DNA from: Pyronema omphalodes
Taxonomy: Eukaryota; Ascomycota; Pezizomycetes; Pezizales; Pyronemataceae
Reading direction: 5' to 3'
Length of the DNA: 64,000 nt
Assembly: GCA_024516155.1 (NCBI GenBank)
Contig: JAJJXM010000047.1
Coordinates: 465,532-529,531, forward strand
Shown: piece by piece, positions 20,956 to 34,362 of the stretch
How positions within the stretch are numbered: position 1 is the stretch's first letter
How the letters are laid out: every line of letters begins with the position of its first letter
The notes under the pieces: model-generated
What the model saw: the letters and a program-made list of their open reading frames with translations, nothing else
Databases searched by the model: none
Told to the model about the DNA's origin: nothing
Program-made: the position numbers and the translations under genes

Positions 20956-23900
20956 TTCTGTTGTTCGGAGCCCCGGAGTCGGAATCGGCGGTAGTGGTGT
21001 TTGTAACGGCGATGGTAGCGGAGGTAGTTGTCTATTTCAACCGTGTAAGAGCAGACAGAGTTGTATGTAAAGTGATGGATCTAGTCTGCTCTTGTCGGCA
21101 CGCACTCTTTTGTCGGAGCCACCGTCTTCGCTAGACCGCGGTATGTGTCGGTGTTCTTCCCTGTCGAAAAGCAAGTTTGGTTTGTGCTCCTGGTGTGTCC
21201 TGGTCGTCCTGTGTGTCCGTCTCGTGTGTGATGCTTCTCTCTGGCTTTGCTATGGATGGATATGTCCTGTGCCGACACTACAGGGAGCAGTGCTCGTTGC
21301 AGCAGTAGCAAGGGAGATGTGTTGCTTGGGCTGCGCTGTGCTTGATTAACTTTACCAGCTCTACGGCGAAGATAGATATGAGCCGAATGCAATCCCGCAG
21401 ACAGGAGACGGCAAGCGTCGAATAAAGTCGAGGCGATCGAACTGCGCGGGAGCGGGCCTATCCAGTCTGCACTACCTATTATCGCTCCTACTAAGTCTGG
21501 GGCGAGGAGGGGTGGGGGGGGGGGGGGGGGGGCTGAATTGTGTAGTCCCAATTACCGACCAGCCTTGCCAACGTGTTGATCAGAACGCCAGCACCCACGA
21601 GGATATGGTAAACAGCAGAAAGAGAAAAGAAAGTATGTTGGGTTGGTAATCTGCAGGCTCTGGTAACTATGTTTTCTGCGGCGATTAATTCTTGTCCTAG
21701 ACGCGGATTCCGAAAACAGAAGTGGCGAAAATAGTGGGATTTCACAATTAAAACAAGGTGTGATGTGCAATATGCATCCTCTTTGACGATGGGGAAAGAA
21801 CCGAAACACCAAGCTGTCTCTGGGCGGTGACCCAAGTTCCACGATTGAACATTCGGCGCTAGTCTTGGGTGCACAAGATCGGGACTCGGGCTCGGCAAGA
21901 CCCAAACGAACCAGGAAGATCATTCTCCAGGGCACCGAAGCCACATTTTCAGTTTGAGAATTCCGTAGATGCATTAGTTGATTCAAGATGCTTTGGTTAC
22001 CAACTCAGTATTATTCGTCCATTTGTTGTTGCTGGCCGTTGGGAATGCTTAGCAAACAAACTTTGTCTAATCGCGTGTATATCGGGTCTAAACTCTTCCG
22101 GATACTTCCTGTCGGCCATTGACTTTTGATCCGTCGATCCTTCATGGAATACCGAACTTCATCAACCTTTTGCTCCCCAAGATGTAACGTTAGCCGGCAA
22201 TATTTGTTGATCGTTTCCCATCTTCTGAACAACAATGCTGATCTGCTAAATAGCAGTAGCATTTGCAGGCACGAGCCATCAGGATTCATAACCCAAGACG
22301 CATTCTTCGAGCAGAGACAGCCTCGGAGGTCAAGTCAACCTTGAAGTCGTACGATTACCGAAGTATATGGAAGTATTGGAAGGTCTGATTGTATCTCATT
22401 GAATCAACGAAGCCCGGAAAATTCCAGATGACAGCGGAAAGAATGCTCCATGCTTGCAGTGCATTTGTTGGCCGCTTCCAAGGGCAATAGATTGAGATCG
22501 ACCTGGATTGTATGTATATTTTCCGAGATATATGTATTTCCGGCCCGAGTCTGTATGTCAACATAACGGTAGCCGCAGTCGTCCATTGGCTCTGTCAGGC
22601 GAATAACTGTTGTATCACCAATTTCCCGGAAATGATCATCCAGTAGAAAGGTTGTATATGAGATAGCATTTGGAACCAGGCTTGCAAGTTCACGCAAGCG
22701 GTGTGGCACATATCAACTCGTATTGGGAAAGGCCTCAGTTCTTGATCTGCGAATAATATTTCTTGGAATTCGTATGCATGCCGCATTTCAGAGCCCTAAA
22801 ACCCTCTAGGAAGTTGTATCCCTAGAATACAGCCAGTTCCATTCCATTGAAGGGACATAAAAACTAAGTCTAGGGGAATTCTGTCTCACATGCCATAGAA
22901 AGAACCCAAAGCAGCCACATACTTGCGGGTCTACTGGTGGAACACGAAGAGTAGAAGACCGCCGGAGAATCAATCAGCTATAGAGGATCCGAACGCGGCT
23001 AAATCGATAAAATTCTATGTAGCCCTGAGAGAGACAGCAGACGAAAGCGTATTTGAACCGGGCTGACGGAGCTTTGATGTGTCCTGCGCATGAAAACTCC
23101 AGATGACGGTATACATAGTCTGGCCTATTCGGATTGACTATGATTCAAAGTGCGATTGTCATGTACTGGTACTGTGTACGATGCCGCTGTTTGTTAATTT
23201 CCGCACGTGGTCACAGCCGCGTACGTCATCGCCGTAAACGGAATCCATACAATCTGAGAGCGCTGTAACAATGCATATGTAGGGCTGCATCTGGATGGAT
23301 CTGGACCTATGCCATTATTCAAAGCTTGTAGAGAGCTGTTTCAAACAGATGGCGTGCGATATTGCGGTTGATCTGCACGACATTCCGTCTGACAACTTTT
23401 GACATTACCCTTTATGTGAACTGTCTGAGCTGTATTGTGTTTGACCACACCGCACGTACAGGTAACTGTTTATTGGGCTCGCTGTGAGTAGGAAAGATAA
23501 CAGACTTGGCCGCATTATGCCTTAAGTGTTGGTAAAGTCCGTAGAAATTGATGCGACTCACAGGTCAAGCGTTTGATACATTGATAGGTGATCGGCATCT
23601 AATCAGATCGGAAAGGCTTGGTATGCCAAAAAATTATTAGGCTGATTCGGAAGCCTAAAGACGTTCGGTCTCGGCGTCAGGAAACTTCTTGTCGACCCTG
23701 GCTGAAACGGAGTAGGTGCTCCGGGTGGTTTTCGATAAGCGAGCCGTGAATATGCAGCATAAGATCGTCGGTGAGATGGTCACCAACCCTGGCCACCAGG
23801 TTACGCTAACGTCATACCTGAATAGGAAGCATACATACAATCTGGAGCGAAGTTGAGAGTTGCGGTCAGATCATCCGGACCAATAATGAAACGTCGGTCG

Positions 23901-25254
23901 TGGCATTTCAATCTTGAGCATTGGCTATAAGCCAGTTTCTGATGCATGGTATCCCCCGTCCAGGTGACTGACTCTGTTGAATGCCTCGGGCCCCGGGTAT
24001 TGTAGAGATCGAGTGTCTCCTTCTCGACCCCGCAATTAGCTTGTTATATTTAATCTCCATTCTTCACATAGAGGGCGCATGCGCGGCATGATGTTAGGGG
24101 GATCTCGTCAGGTGTCTCACCAAAATTCTCCAGCCCCAATCTGTATCACCTCAAATCTATTCTTCAGAGCTTCTCGTTCAATTCCCACCGATTTCACCAA
24201 GCTGTGTGAGGGCTAGCAGGATGACATAGAGTGCAAACTGTATGTACTATGTACTGATGGAGCCGATCGTGATCTGTGACCTGGACGGGCCACCACCGTG
24301 ATGACAAGAATAAGCCGTACTCCTTGCACAAACTTTATGTTGACAACGCGACTCCATTGGAATTTAACCTGCAGTAGATAAAGCTAGACCTAGGCTGTCG
24401 CTTATATGAAGGCCTAAGGATCTGATGGGAGAAGGTGAGATTGGGTTGGTACCGACGTTCTGGAAAACATCGATAACAAGCGGTGGCGGTAAACGCCGAC
24501 GCTGCTTGTGAGATCATAATGGTCTGATGATGATGTCGCGGACAGTTAGACTGGGCCCACACGGATCATTTCTTCTGACAGTATCCCAATCAGTGATCAC
24601 CGCAATATATGTACTTCCGACAACTCCTGGGTAACCCCGCATCAGCAGCCCGATAAATACAGCCGTCTTCTCAACAACCGATATGTCTCCGACTGAGTGC
24701 ACTATGTATCTCGCCGTATCGCAGGGATACGAAGGTCATCCTACCGATTCCGATCTCGGGTAGTGCAAAATAATGGATACCGGTCAACGAGTTTAGACGC
24801 GTGATTGATGGCTACCCGTATTAACCGCGACGATTGCCGTTCGTCATTTTCGTTGCATCCTGACTGACTGGCCCTTGATAGAAATTAATGGATCTCCGGT
24901 TGTTTTGTCCCAAGTTGGATACTGTCGCCGTTCCAGATGTGGATATGGAGGATATCGAAAGGAGAATTTGTCGGGGGAGTTCCCAGGGCTTGTTCTCGCG
25001 CGAAGAGTGTCTATCTTCCATCTTCCATGTCTTGGCGACAGACTCAGCGCCGCGGGGCAACATGCATCGATTCTCGAATTAGTTCGACACAACCACGGCA
25101 GACGGAGACTGAGGTAAAGGGGAGGTTGTTTCAGTTATTTGCCACAGAAAAATTGATTAATACCTCTTAGATGCTGGTCATATTGATTTTTTTTTTGTTG
25201 AATCCATTGATTCTGTTGAATTAATTTCTTTACTGACTTGACTGAATTTACTAA

Positions 25255-25419
25255 CCTGATTGACTTGATTCTCTTTGGATTTACTAGCCTGATTGACTTG
25301 ATTCTCTTTGGATTTACTAGTCTGATTGACTTGATTCTCTCTGAATTGACTAACCTCATTGTCTTCATTCTCTTCCAATTGACTAACCTGATTGACTTAA
25401 TTTTCTTCAAATTGCCTAC
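25255..25419. repeat. 33-bp minisatellite, five units
   Basis: Units begin at 25255, 25288, 25321, 25354 and 25387, and follow the pattern CCTGATTGACTTGATTCTCT plus 13 bases. The first three are nearly identical and the last two diverged; a degenerate unit precedes them. Since 33 is a multiple of three, frames stay open on both strands and give an 11-residue repeat. Without any flanking domain this is not good evidence for a protein. Confidence 0.88.
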
Positions 25420-28400
25420 CATCACTTCGGTACCCTTCCCATCGATACTTTCTCCCGTTTGACTTGCTAACTCTAAGATACGATTTCCACCGCACGCCAC
25501 GCCGTTGACAAGCCTACCGCCAAGAAATCTCATTCAGCGGGTCCTTCCGTTAGAGCCAGATTTCATCGGCATAATCTCGAGGTCACAAAAAACTAATGGA
25601 TGAATGGGAACAGCAAGCCCAAGGCTCCAGATGCTCGGTGAGCTTCGTGTCGCCAATTCTTGCCTCTTCAAAGGCCCTGTTCCTTTCGGAGATTATTATT
25701 GGGTATCTGTCCCAGCAGCTGGCGCCCCTTAGACTGAACAAGCGCACACGCCCTACAGCTGGCGAGCTAGCCAACTACCGGATAGGGCCAAGCCGATATT
25801 TTACGGAGTTGTATGCGCTCGCACGATTATGGCTTCATGGTAAAGAATTAACGTACAGAATTGACGTACAGAATTTACTGCCATCTGATACATGTCATCG
25901 GACATTTACTGGTCAACTGCCAAATATCACTTCCGCTAACGACCTTATATCTCGCCAAAATAGTCCCAAAAATTGACGCCTCGGCGAACCAAACCAACGC
26001 AGGGCAAAAAAAAACGGTCGAAGAACCGTCGCCAAAGTGTTGTACCAACTAGCTATGGCGAGCTTTATCATAAATTCACCTTGATACCGGCAAATTCCAT
26101 ATGTCTCCACGCTTCATAATACTTGTACTTTTATGTATGGTGTCTCTTTTCTGGTCACGGCTCAATTTGCAATATGGTCCAGAATTCTACCAACCGCGGC
26201 ATGTGCTGTCGCTTCATACGTGTGGGGTGCCTCTGGATCAAAAATCCGTTTCAAATTGTGACCCAGGGTCTTAGCCTAAGATAGGCTAATACCAGTTCCA
26301 TGCTAATGGGGACCCTACTTTGTCTAAACATGATTATTCCTAGGTTCCACCACCAGTCAGCCGCACTGCTTCAAATAATCAGCTGAGAGTGACGTCGAAA
26401 GGGATCCTACTTAGCGTCTTCAGATGCACAAACGCCGATCCCTTATCTGAACTTCAGAGAAGAAGGTGTGCTTCAAGACGTGGTTGGCATTCTACTGCAT
26501 AAGCGTCTGAGGTATTATCCATTACTGAATTTATCATCAGCCTGTGCTGCCATCCCGTTAAGCCGATGGTTAAGCGAAATTATACTGGGGAACTTGAGGT
26601 CAGAGAGCATCACTCGGGAGGGGCGAGGGGACGCCGAAAGGCCATACTTAATGGCGGCATTTTCTACGGTTACTTTTGACGCTTTGTTCTACCCGACTAT
26701 CATAGACTATTCACAATAAAACATATAGAAGAGTAAAGAAAGGTACAGAAGAGTGGCGTTTTGCGCTTTCTTTTCCCTCGAAAACTAAACATATGCAGAA
26801 TACAATCATGCACAGACTTTCAACAAATCCCAATGCACGAATTTGTTCAGGTGCCTGCGAATGCTTATTGATTCAAACAAATCAACGACAGAATATAATT
26901 TGTCATATTCACCATATCATACATTGGTCCGTGCAGAGTCTACGGTCTATGGGAACATCATATGAGAATGCATTCTTATGCCTGCAGTGGCCTGATGTTT
27001 GCTGCGTTGGACTCTGGTAAGACCGCCAAGGGCCCCGCTGATCTAGTGATATATCTATGTTTAGGGCCCGCTTTTCATGGGCTATCCTTTCCCGTAGTTC
27101 AGGGTTCAGCCCGGTCTTTTGATTTTTCTACAGGCGGACACCCCGAAAATTTACTTCGTCCGTTCATAGACTCACCTTCCGTCTGTGAAGTGTTCACAAA
27201 AGAAAGACCGGCCTCAAGGAAGCATATCAAAAATGGTCGGCGCTTGGTATTGACGGACTGGTCACCTAATGCGCAACAAACGGCGGATACTAAGATTCCG
27301 TCGATTGCTTAGCAGCATATGCTACTGTAGCCCTTTACTCCTCGGCGACAACGAACAGCTTTTGGCAGTACCGGTAGCTCGAAACAGAAGGCAAACACAG
27401 CACACCACCATGCAGGAAGCCTGGGTTACAAATGGGATCTATAATATGTCTTTGTATAAGTCACGGCTCACCACCTCTGAACCCCGGTACCAAACTTTGA
27501 AATTGGTGGTATTTGGTGGAGCAGTATGTATGCATCGGGATTAAATTCACCGTTGATTGGCCATGGAATTTAAACAAGGATTATCCGGATTTCATTGGTA
27601 ACTTTTAGATCCGCGGAGATATATCGGAGACTTCAATTAAGGGCGGTTTATATTTCGATATTGGCTACACAAAATATCACTCGGTGTCAACGTTGTTTCA
27701 TTGCTCCACTGACCGGAAATAGGTCATTTTACGCCATCTATGTACGCCATATCCATCTTTTGCGGGAAGTGAAGAAAAAGAAAATATAGCTTCGCTTACA
27801 AACAACAGTTGGCCTTTTCTGGATCCGAGGATGCGTGTATATACATAACGTCGCCGTTGACTGCTGGTGGCTTACAAGGCTTGCATGAATCGCGTCTAAG
27901 GACGTAACCCTTACCCACCGCAAATCGATAACCAGCAAGAAAGCTACTTGTCGATTTAACATATCGGGCGTGCAGGATTTGAGTGCTTCGCTGCACCATG
28001 AGATGAACGGTGGGGGCTGAGGCAAGAAGAAGTGGTCTGATATTTGCGGATGAGGCTGGTGATACAAGGCTAGTGCATGCTTGTTCTGCACACTGCGGAT
28101 GAGCTTGAAAAAGAGAGTACGAGTGACGATCTATGGAATAGTGCAGGAAGACCGGCGGGGGGGCTTCGCGTACGAGACAACTGGAACCAATTTGAAAAAT
28201 GGAGAGACATGCCGAGCCAGTTATTTAGGATTACGAATAGCTCTACTGCGTGATGGTCACTTCTCCCTTTTTATTCACCGCTTTTCCCGACTGCCTTGCT
28301 GCACACAGGAGGCAGCGAACCTTTGACAGCGCGAGAAATCTTAATAGAGCCCGAACCACATGCCAGCTGAAGGGTACCGCGTTGCAGCATACCGGGAAGA

Positions 28401-29108
28401 TTGAAATGTGACTTCTGTTTGGAATAAAGCCAGGGTGAGATCAAGATATAGATAACAAACAGATCCGTTAGTCTTTGCCAACAGGATTTCTTGAATGTTT
28501 TTATGGCGCCATATTACGCTGCATATCGCCTGATGTCGAACTATCAGAAGCCAGCGGATTGGAGAGGTTTTGCGAGTTAAGGGGTAAAGCTTGCATGAAT
28601 ATTGAAGGCTTGGAGGAACTTCAACAGGTTAATTTTGATAAGGCCTTCTTGGGAGTGGCCGCACATCCAGTCCCCTTCATGCCGACCCCTAACCGGACAC
28701 GGTGGTCGCTGATACGGCGTTTTGCGTTGCAAAGCTAATTCAGCTCCGGGTCAACCGGAAGAAGAATCCCAAAGATGTGTTGTATACGTCGGAAAGAGGC
28801 CCTAATGGCTTTCACCTCAACAAAATCATTTCTTCACACAATATGATAGCTAGTCTGCAAATGATAATTGTGACTACAGCCATGAAGTACATTACGTTTA
28901 GCAAGTGAGTAACATTTAAGTTGTATCTATTCTGTAATGTAAGCCGTTTGCTATCTCGTCAGTTACCGTGGGGTAGCCGGAAGTGAGATACACGAAAAGG
29001 ACCAAATGAGAAGTAATGATTCCAAGGAGGGGGATTATTCCACTTCTCTGGAAATTGTCTCCGATCGTATGAGAGATAACATAACAATCTTTAGCTCTCC
29101 TGATCATT

Positions 29109-29216
29109 TCAGGGAGTGTTCCAAGGCATTGGTGTTTGTTTGATCAGTCTAGACCCTCATAGATTACTGTTGACCCCTGAACGCAACAACCGCCAATGCC
29201 TTGGAATGCTCCCTGA
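29109..29216. repeat. Inverted repeat with 24-bp arms, MITE-like
   Basis: Arms 29109-29132 and 29193-29216 match in 22 of 24 positions, the two mismatches lying side by side. The 60-bp centre has no coding potential. No clear target-site duplication flanks it. It could be a tiny MITE, a solo hairpin or a remnant of a larger element. Confidence 0.6.
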
Positions 29217-29735
29217 GGCCCCCAACCCTGAGTCCAGTTAGCCCTATCATCAGCTTCAATAAAATAGATGGGCTTTCAACCCTGACGGCTGTTAACCCTG
29301 GCGGTAGCCCTAATCAAAATATAACGGGCCGTGACGGGATTTTAGCCGAGTGAGAATACATGAAAAGGTTATTTGTATATCTTATGGATTTTATTTATTT
29401 AATCATCTAATTATACATTAATTAATTCCTAAAAGACCTCTGCCAGATAAAAAATCAGAATCGATTCTCATGACCGGAAAACTTGAAACCACTTAATTAA
29501 GCCCCTTAATCTCCCAAACCCGTACAATCCACCTTACAAAGGAAAGAAAAGAAAAAAACAGAAAGAGAACTCCATCAATCTCCTTCTTCCTAACCTCATA
29601 TAGCTTCTGGCCGTAAGATCTACAGGCACTGTTTATTCAAGACCAGTAGCACCGGCCACCTACAGTCTACCTTTCTCCATCCTTCTCTCATACACATCGA
29701 TTCTCCCGTCACAGTATCACGCTTGGTCGGCATCG

Positions 29736-29754
29736 CCCCCCCCCCCCCCCCCCC
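29736..29754. repeat. Poly-C run of 19 bases
   Basis: One of at least seven G or C homopolymers of 13-19 bases in this window, all between genes. Confidence 0.9.
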
Positions 29755-31170
29755 AATCGGCTCGCTCATTTCGCGGTTTTCTCTCCATTTACCACCCCTC
29801 TATAACCAGTCCCGTATAGTTCCTCCCCACCTCTCTCCCTTCGATCTGGTCAACCCCCCGATGGAGTATATCAAAGATTCCTTTGATGCGTACTAGGTCT
29901 AATCACATGCATGCATTGCAGCAGAATTTCCAGGTTTATCGTCCGTGTCGGTTATCATGATTTTTTGCACCGTGTACCATTTTTTTTCTTTGAATTTTTT
30001 TTCCCTTCCGGTGTTGCAGTCCGCCATTCCTTCGCCTTCATACCTTAACCATCCTCTATCTCTGCATAAATTTAAGGGTGGTACGGCGGTACTCATATCA
30101 TTTGGAGGCGAGCTGTGCTAATAAAAGCGGAAGTAATTTTGGGCGGTCTTGATATGAACCTAAATCGAGTGATTATCCGTGATTGGTTGTGATGAGGTGT
30201 ATTGGTTGAGTAGTTCTGTGCTTTTCAGGTGTTTGTTCCTAGTTCAACTTCCGCATTTTCCTTGATCGACTGTCTATGTTCTAGTATTTTGTTAAACATA
30301 TGTTGTATATCTGGTAACGAAGCTCGTCGGAGGAAATCATGATTCATGAGTACTGGGACACCTATGCATCGCTTTTCCTTTACAAATACTCTGATCATTT
30401 CACAGCTCAACCTGCCGCCCACTACAATTTATTTGCTGCTTAAACATAGATCAAGTTAATAAGAACAAAGACCATTTGACTAAATATTCTTCGTTCTCTC
30501 AAGATAAGAGACGATAGCATATACCAACTACCTAATAAATCATCAAAGACCTTTTGTTAAAAAGTAACGTAACGTCCCCCATAGTGAAAGTCGGAAATTC
30601 TTCTATAATAATACCCGGTCATCCAAGATATTTCTCGTTTTCTTTTCCGGTAATTTTTTGAGGCTTTTTGTGGCTTTGGAGGTTGTCCAGATTGCAGAAT
30701 TTTTGCACCCCCCCCCCCCCCCCTCTAATGAAATCTATATTTCTTTCTAACCGCTTTTACTCATCACAACCCCCCAAGGACATAGATATACTCAGATATG
30801 CTCCTCTTCATCTCCGCACTCCTTGTTCAAATTATCTTTTTTTTTCTTTGTGGAGAAATAGCAATCGTCGTTGGTAGTATACGTTGCGGCCTCACCTCCC
30901 CACTACTCCTCCCCACTACTCCTCCCCACCACCCCCCATCACGCTAAACTGACTCAATATCCAACACCATCCATCAGTTGTCTGGAATTTGGAAGTTACC
31001 GAAAATCTCTCCATACTTGTTGCCATAACGCGTGATACGGTAAGTAATCTATGCATCCTCCTGGTTGATAGTGCCTATGACTCCGGTGGGATCTGAACCG
31101 TTTTTGGTTTTCTCCCGGAATCCATCGTGCATGATTTATTCGTGATTTGTCAGTGATTTACTATCCACGA

Positions 31171-31300
31171 TTTTCTGTCAGTGATTTTCTGTCAGTGATT
31201 TTCTGTCAGTGATTTTCTGTCAGTGATTTTCTGTCAGTGATATTCTATCTGTAACCTTCTATCTGTAACCTTCCATCTGTAACCTTCTATCTGTGACCTT
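31171..31300. repeat. 15-bp tandem repeat
   Basis: Five copies of TTTTCTGTCAGTGAT (31171-31245) run into a related degenerate series of about 15 bp with core CTTCTATCTGTAAC up to about 31300. No coding frame is associated with it. Confidence 0.88.
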
Positions 31301-32302
31301 CTCCCCCTGAAATCTTCAGCACGATCTCGCTAGTTGATCCATCGAAAACAAGATCCAGACGTTTCTGAATTTCTCCCAGCCTCCGTCGTACTTGATTTAT
31401 CTGGAATCTTTCATCCATGATATTCTATCCATAATATCCCACCTTTTTTTTGAATTTTCTACCCGTGAAATCTTCGGTACGAAAAAATAACGACCCATTT
31501 TTTCCCATGGCCTGTTGAAACTTTGAAAGCGCCTTTCTGGTGGCCCTGGGGAATGCACTGAGTAGTGACAGAAGTTCGGTAACAGAAATGCTACATACGT
31601 ATCCACAGTATCCGCAGTATCCGCAGTATCCGCAACCATCGCGGTGATATTTTACTTCCAACAGATCTCGGGTGTTCCCGTGGATGTACATAGATCGAGT
31701 ACGAACTAGATACTAGATCAGATCAGTGCATAATGTACCGGAATACACTAAGGGGATACCTTTTCTATAGTGGATAGTAATACACTCACTCTAATCCCTA
31801 GTGTTCCTCAGTGTCGGGAAATAGTTTGATGGGTCGATGCTGGTTCCAAATTCCGGGGGATTGGAATCTTCGGGATAGATAGGTCATGGAAGGGAACGCT
31901 AAGTTAAGCGGGATCTTGTCTCAACTGGTAATGACCGTGCTTCTGTCACCGATGACTTACCGTTGGTTTACCGTTGGCTCATGGTTAGACGTGTTTCATG
32001 CAGGTAGGGTCATCTGGAAGTGTAATAATTCCTCGTGGGTTCCGGTGAGAGGGGTTTTGATTAACGATATTAGGAAGGGTAAATGATGATCTCGGCAACG
32101 GGCAAACCATCAGACGGAAATAGATAGTCTAAGTCGTCGGGAATTGACAGTGAGGAATTGTAAGAAGAAACTGGGGTACAGTCGGAATGCATAGATGGTT
32201 TCACCAGGGACGTGATTATATAAAAATACTCTTCATAATTCGTGACCACAATCATCCAGTAAGCAACATTAAACTAGGCACCGAAAACTGAAAACTCAGA
32301 AC

Positions 32303-33321
32303 TCAAAAATCTCCTCCCTGCTGCATGGCCTCCTCATATTCCAGATCCGGCTGGAACTCCCAGTACAAGCTATCAGCCTGACTAGTTTCCTCAAAGACCT
32401 TCTGAGCCTCATCATCTGGAATCACGTGCTTTTCCCTTCCTGTTGCATCCGCCTGTAACTGGATATTACAAGCCGTATCCATGCTACAGAACAAGAAAGC
32501 AGCCTCATCAACAGTAGATCCGACGGTCAACAAGCCATGATTCCTCAAGATCAATCCCTTTCCTCTTGGCCCAAGAGCAGCTGCCAACCTCTTTCCCTCT
32601 TCGACTGTGAACACAACTCCCTGGAATGCATCGTATAGTCCCTGTGCCTCGCCGTAGAACATACATGCATCCTGGGTCAACATCTCAAGCTTCTTTCCGA
32701 ACACCGACCAGGCCCTTCCGTAAGTGCTGTGCATGTGAGCCGCTGCATTTACGTCAGGTCTAGCCTTGTGGATAGCAGCATGGATGAAGAAACCAGCTGC
32801 ATTCGCTGGTCGTGACTAATAGAAATATTAGTAATCTACTCAAATCCCGAATCTCAAAGAAGACAGGTGAAGTTGAAATCAAGTGACGACATGTAAGAGA
32901 GACTTACTCTATTTCCACCAACGACAGTGCCGTGCTCATCCAACAAAACCATATCGCTAGGCTTCAACAATCCAAAATGTCTCCCAAGTGGGTTTGTCCA
33001 AAACCTATCGGGAAACTCCGGATCGCGGACTGAGATGTGTCCACTCATACCTTCAGCATACCCTCGACGTGCAAATACCCTGAAGGCACCTGCCATGTGG
33101 TGGAGGATGTGTTTACGGTGTTCATCGAAGGAAACAAATCGAGGAACTTCGAGAATGGGGCCGCCGTGGGAGATTAATTCGAGGGCTGACTTCTTGGGAG
33201 CTTCTGGCTTGGTTTCGACGGAGGCCTCGGACTGCTCGGGCTTTGTTGACTTTACTGGCTCGTTTGAAACCGTGATGGTTACAGGTGATGCGGTGATCGT
33301 GTGGATGTGAGAAGGTGCCAT
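32303..33321 (-). CDS. Class II aldolase/adducin N-terminal domain protein
   Basis: Two exons, 33321-32908 and 32815-32303, with a 92-nt intron (donor GTAAGT, acceptor ATTAG); 308 residues. The start is the ATG at 33321 (MAPSHIHT), 24 bases inside the longest open frame, which begins upstream at a non-standard codon. Residues 1-55 are a variable leader. The class II aldolase fold spans about 70-290: GMSGHISVRDP, then the metal-ligand pair in AAAHMHS (near 163) and a third histidine in LILRNHGLL. These fit a zinc-dependent aldolase or the related fungal ketose-phosphate/adducin-like proteins often annotated as meiotically up-regulated gene 14-like. The substrate is unknown and the product is probably cytosolic. 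A SINE-like insertion sits about 480 bp upstream of the start codon and could affect its promoter. Confidence 0.93.
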
Positions 33322-33782
33322 TTTTGACGTTCGTTTGAGTTTCAAGTCAATTAATACTAGCAGTTGTTGTCAACCGATGGTTGTAGTACCGAATTCGCAA
33401 GAGATTAACACAGTCGACAATTAATGAGTGTTTGTCGCAGGTGCTTAGAACAGAACGCTAGGGGGTTCGTTAAACGAATGATGGGGTTGCTAGCGAAAGA
33501 GTGAAGCTCCGATGGAGGATACCCGTTGTGAGCGGCTGGTTTAGGGTTTAAGTATTGTCAGTGACATATAGACCCGATCAAACAGATCGGAAGCCGGCTG
33601 AGATTTCTCGATGATTCTTCTTGATTTATCTTGATTTATCTTGGATATCTTGGATATCTTTCGAACCGCTTCGACGCTAGAGGCTTCGTCAATCGCTAAC
33701 CGTGATCCGAACTGTGTGGGTTCTTTGACAATCTTGGAACCGTCGACCTATGTCAATCCGCTACCCCGCACCTTCAGGCGAG

Positions 33783-34030
<248 letters not shown>

Positions 34031-34276
34031 TCATTTATTTTCCTAACCGACAGGTTATGACAATCGTAACATTACTATGACATTTCTTTTTTTCCCAAAT
34101 ATTTCCTTTGCTTTTTGTCTATACCTAAGAAGGCATAGATCAGGATAAGCGGGGCTACTCTTGACACAAGTCAACTGCCCTTTCACTACACAGGGTGACT
34201 ACTCAACCTGAGCCGCCGGGTAAACCTCCCGTGAGGGCAAACCCGGTTACTAAGATATACCAGTGGTAGCGACATG

Positions 34277-34287
34277 GGATTCGAACC
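34277..34287 (-). promoter_or_regulatory. Pol III B box of the SINE-like element
   Basis: GGTTCGAATCC on the minus strand, an exact match to the B-box consensus. Confidence 0.75.
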
Positions 34288-34319
34288 CGTTGGCTTTTGC
34301 GCAGATGCAGAGAGTCATA

Positions 34320-34330
34320 CCATTACACTA
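34320..34330 (-). promoter_or_regulatory. Pol III A box of the SINE-like element
   Basis: TAGTGTAATGG on the minus strand, fitting TRGYNNARNGG at every position and lying 32 bases upstream of the B box. Confidence 0.75.
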
Positions 34331-34348
34331 CTGGGGCTGCCCTTCCCC

Positions 34349-34362
34349 CCAAGCCGCAATAA
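34349..34362. repeat. Target-site duplication, right copy
   Basis: CCAAGCCGCAATAA, one base different from the left copy at 33783-33796; it lies directly upstream of the element's 5' end. Confidence 0.6.

Larger units (their letters stand above)
20797..32302. other. 11.5-kb region without a convincing gene
   Basis: Frames are short and overlap on both strands. The only identifiable structures are the GGT-rich tract upstream of the MEDS-PAS gene, a G19 run (21514-21532), a 33-bp minisatellite (25255-25419), an inverted repeat (29109-29216), a C19 run (29736-29754), a C16 run (30708-30723) and a 15-bp repeat (31171-31300). Base composition in 22-29 kb is fairly balanced and not AT-rich, yet stops are frequent in all frames. 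This would fit old, point-mutated mobile-element DNA, but I recognise no transposase, reverse transcriptase or LTR pair. Confidence 0.5.

Noticed and set aside
20703..21134. Gly/Val-rich protein on the + strand
   Set aside because: Antisense of the MEDS-PAS start region and its triplet tract; low complexity throughout.
22404..22786. Minus-strand frames with some protein-like composition
   Set aside because: About 100 codons but no recognisable motif, no start context and frame changes without splice sites; may be a relic, not reportable as a gene.
34272..34345. tRNA gene on the minus strand
   Set aside because: A and B boxes are excellent, but the two acceptor halves do not pair and no regular anticodon arm with T33 and a purine at 37 can be drawn. 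With the long tail and flanking duplication it fits a SINE head better.
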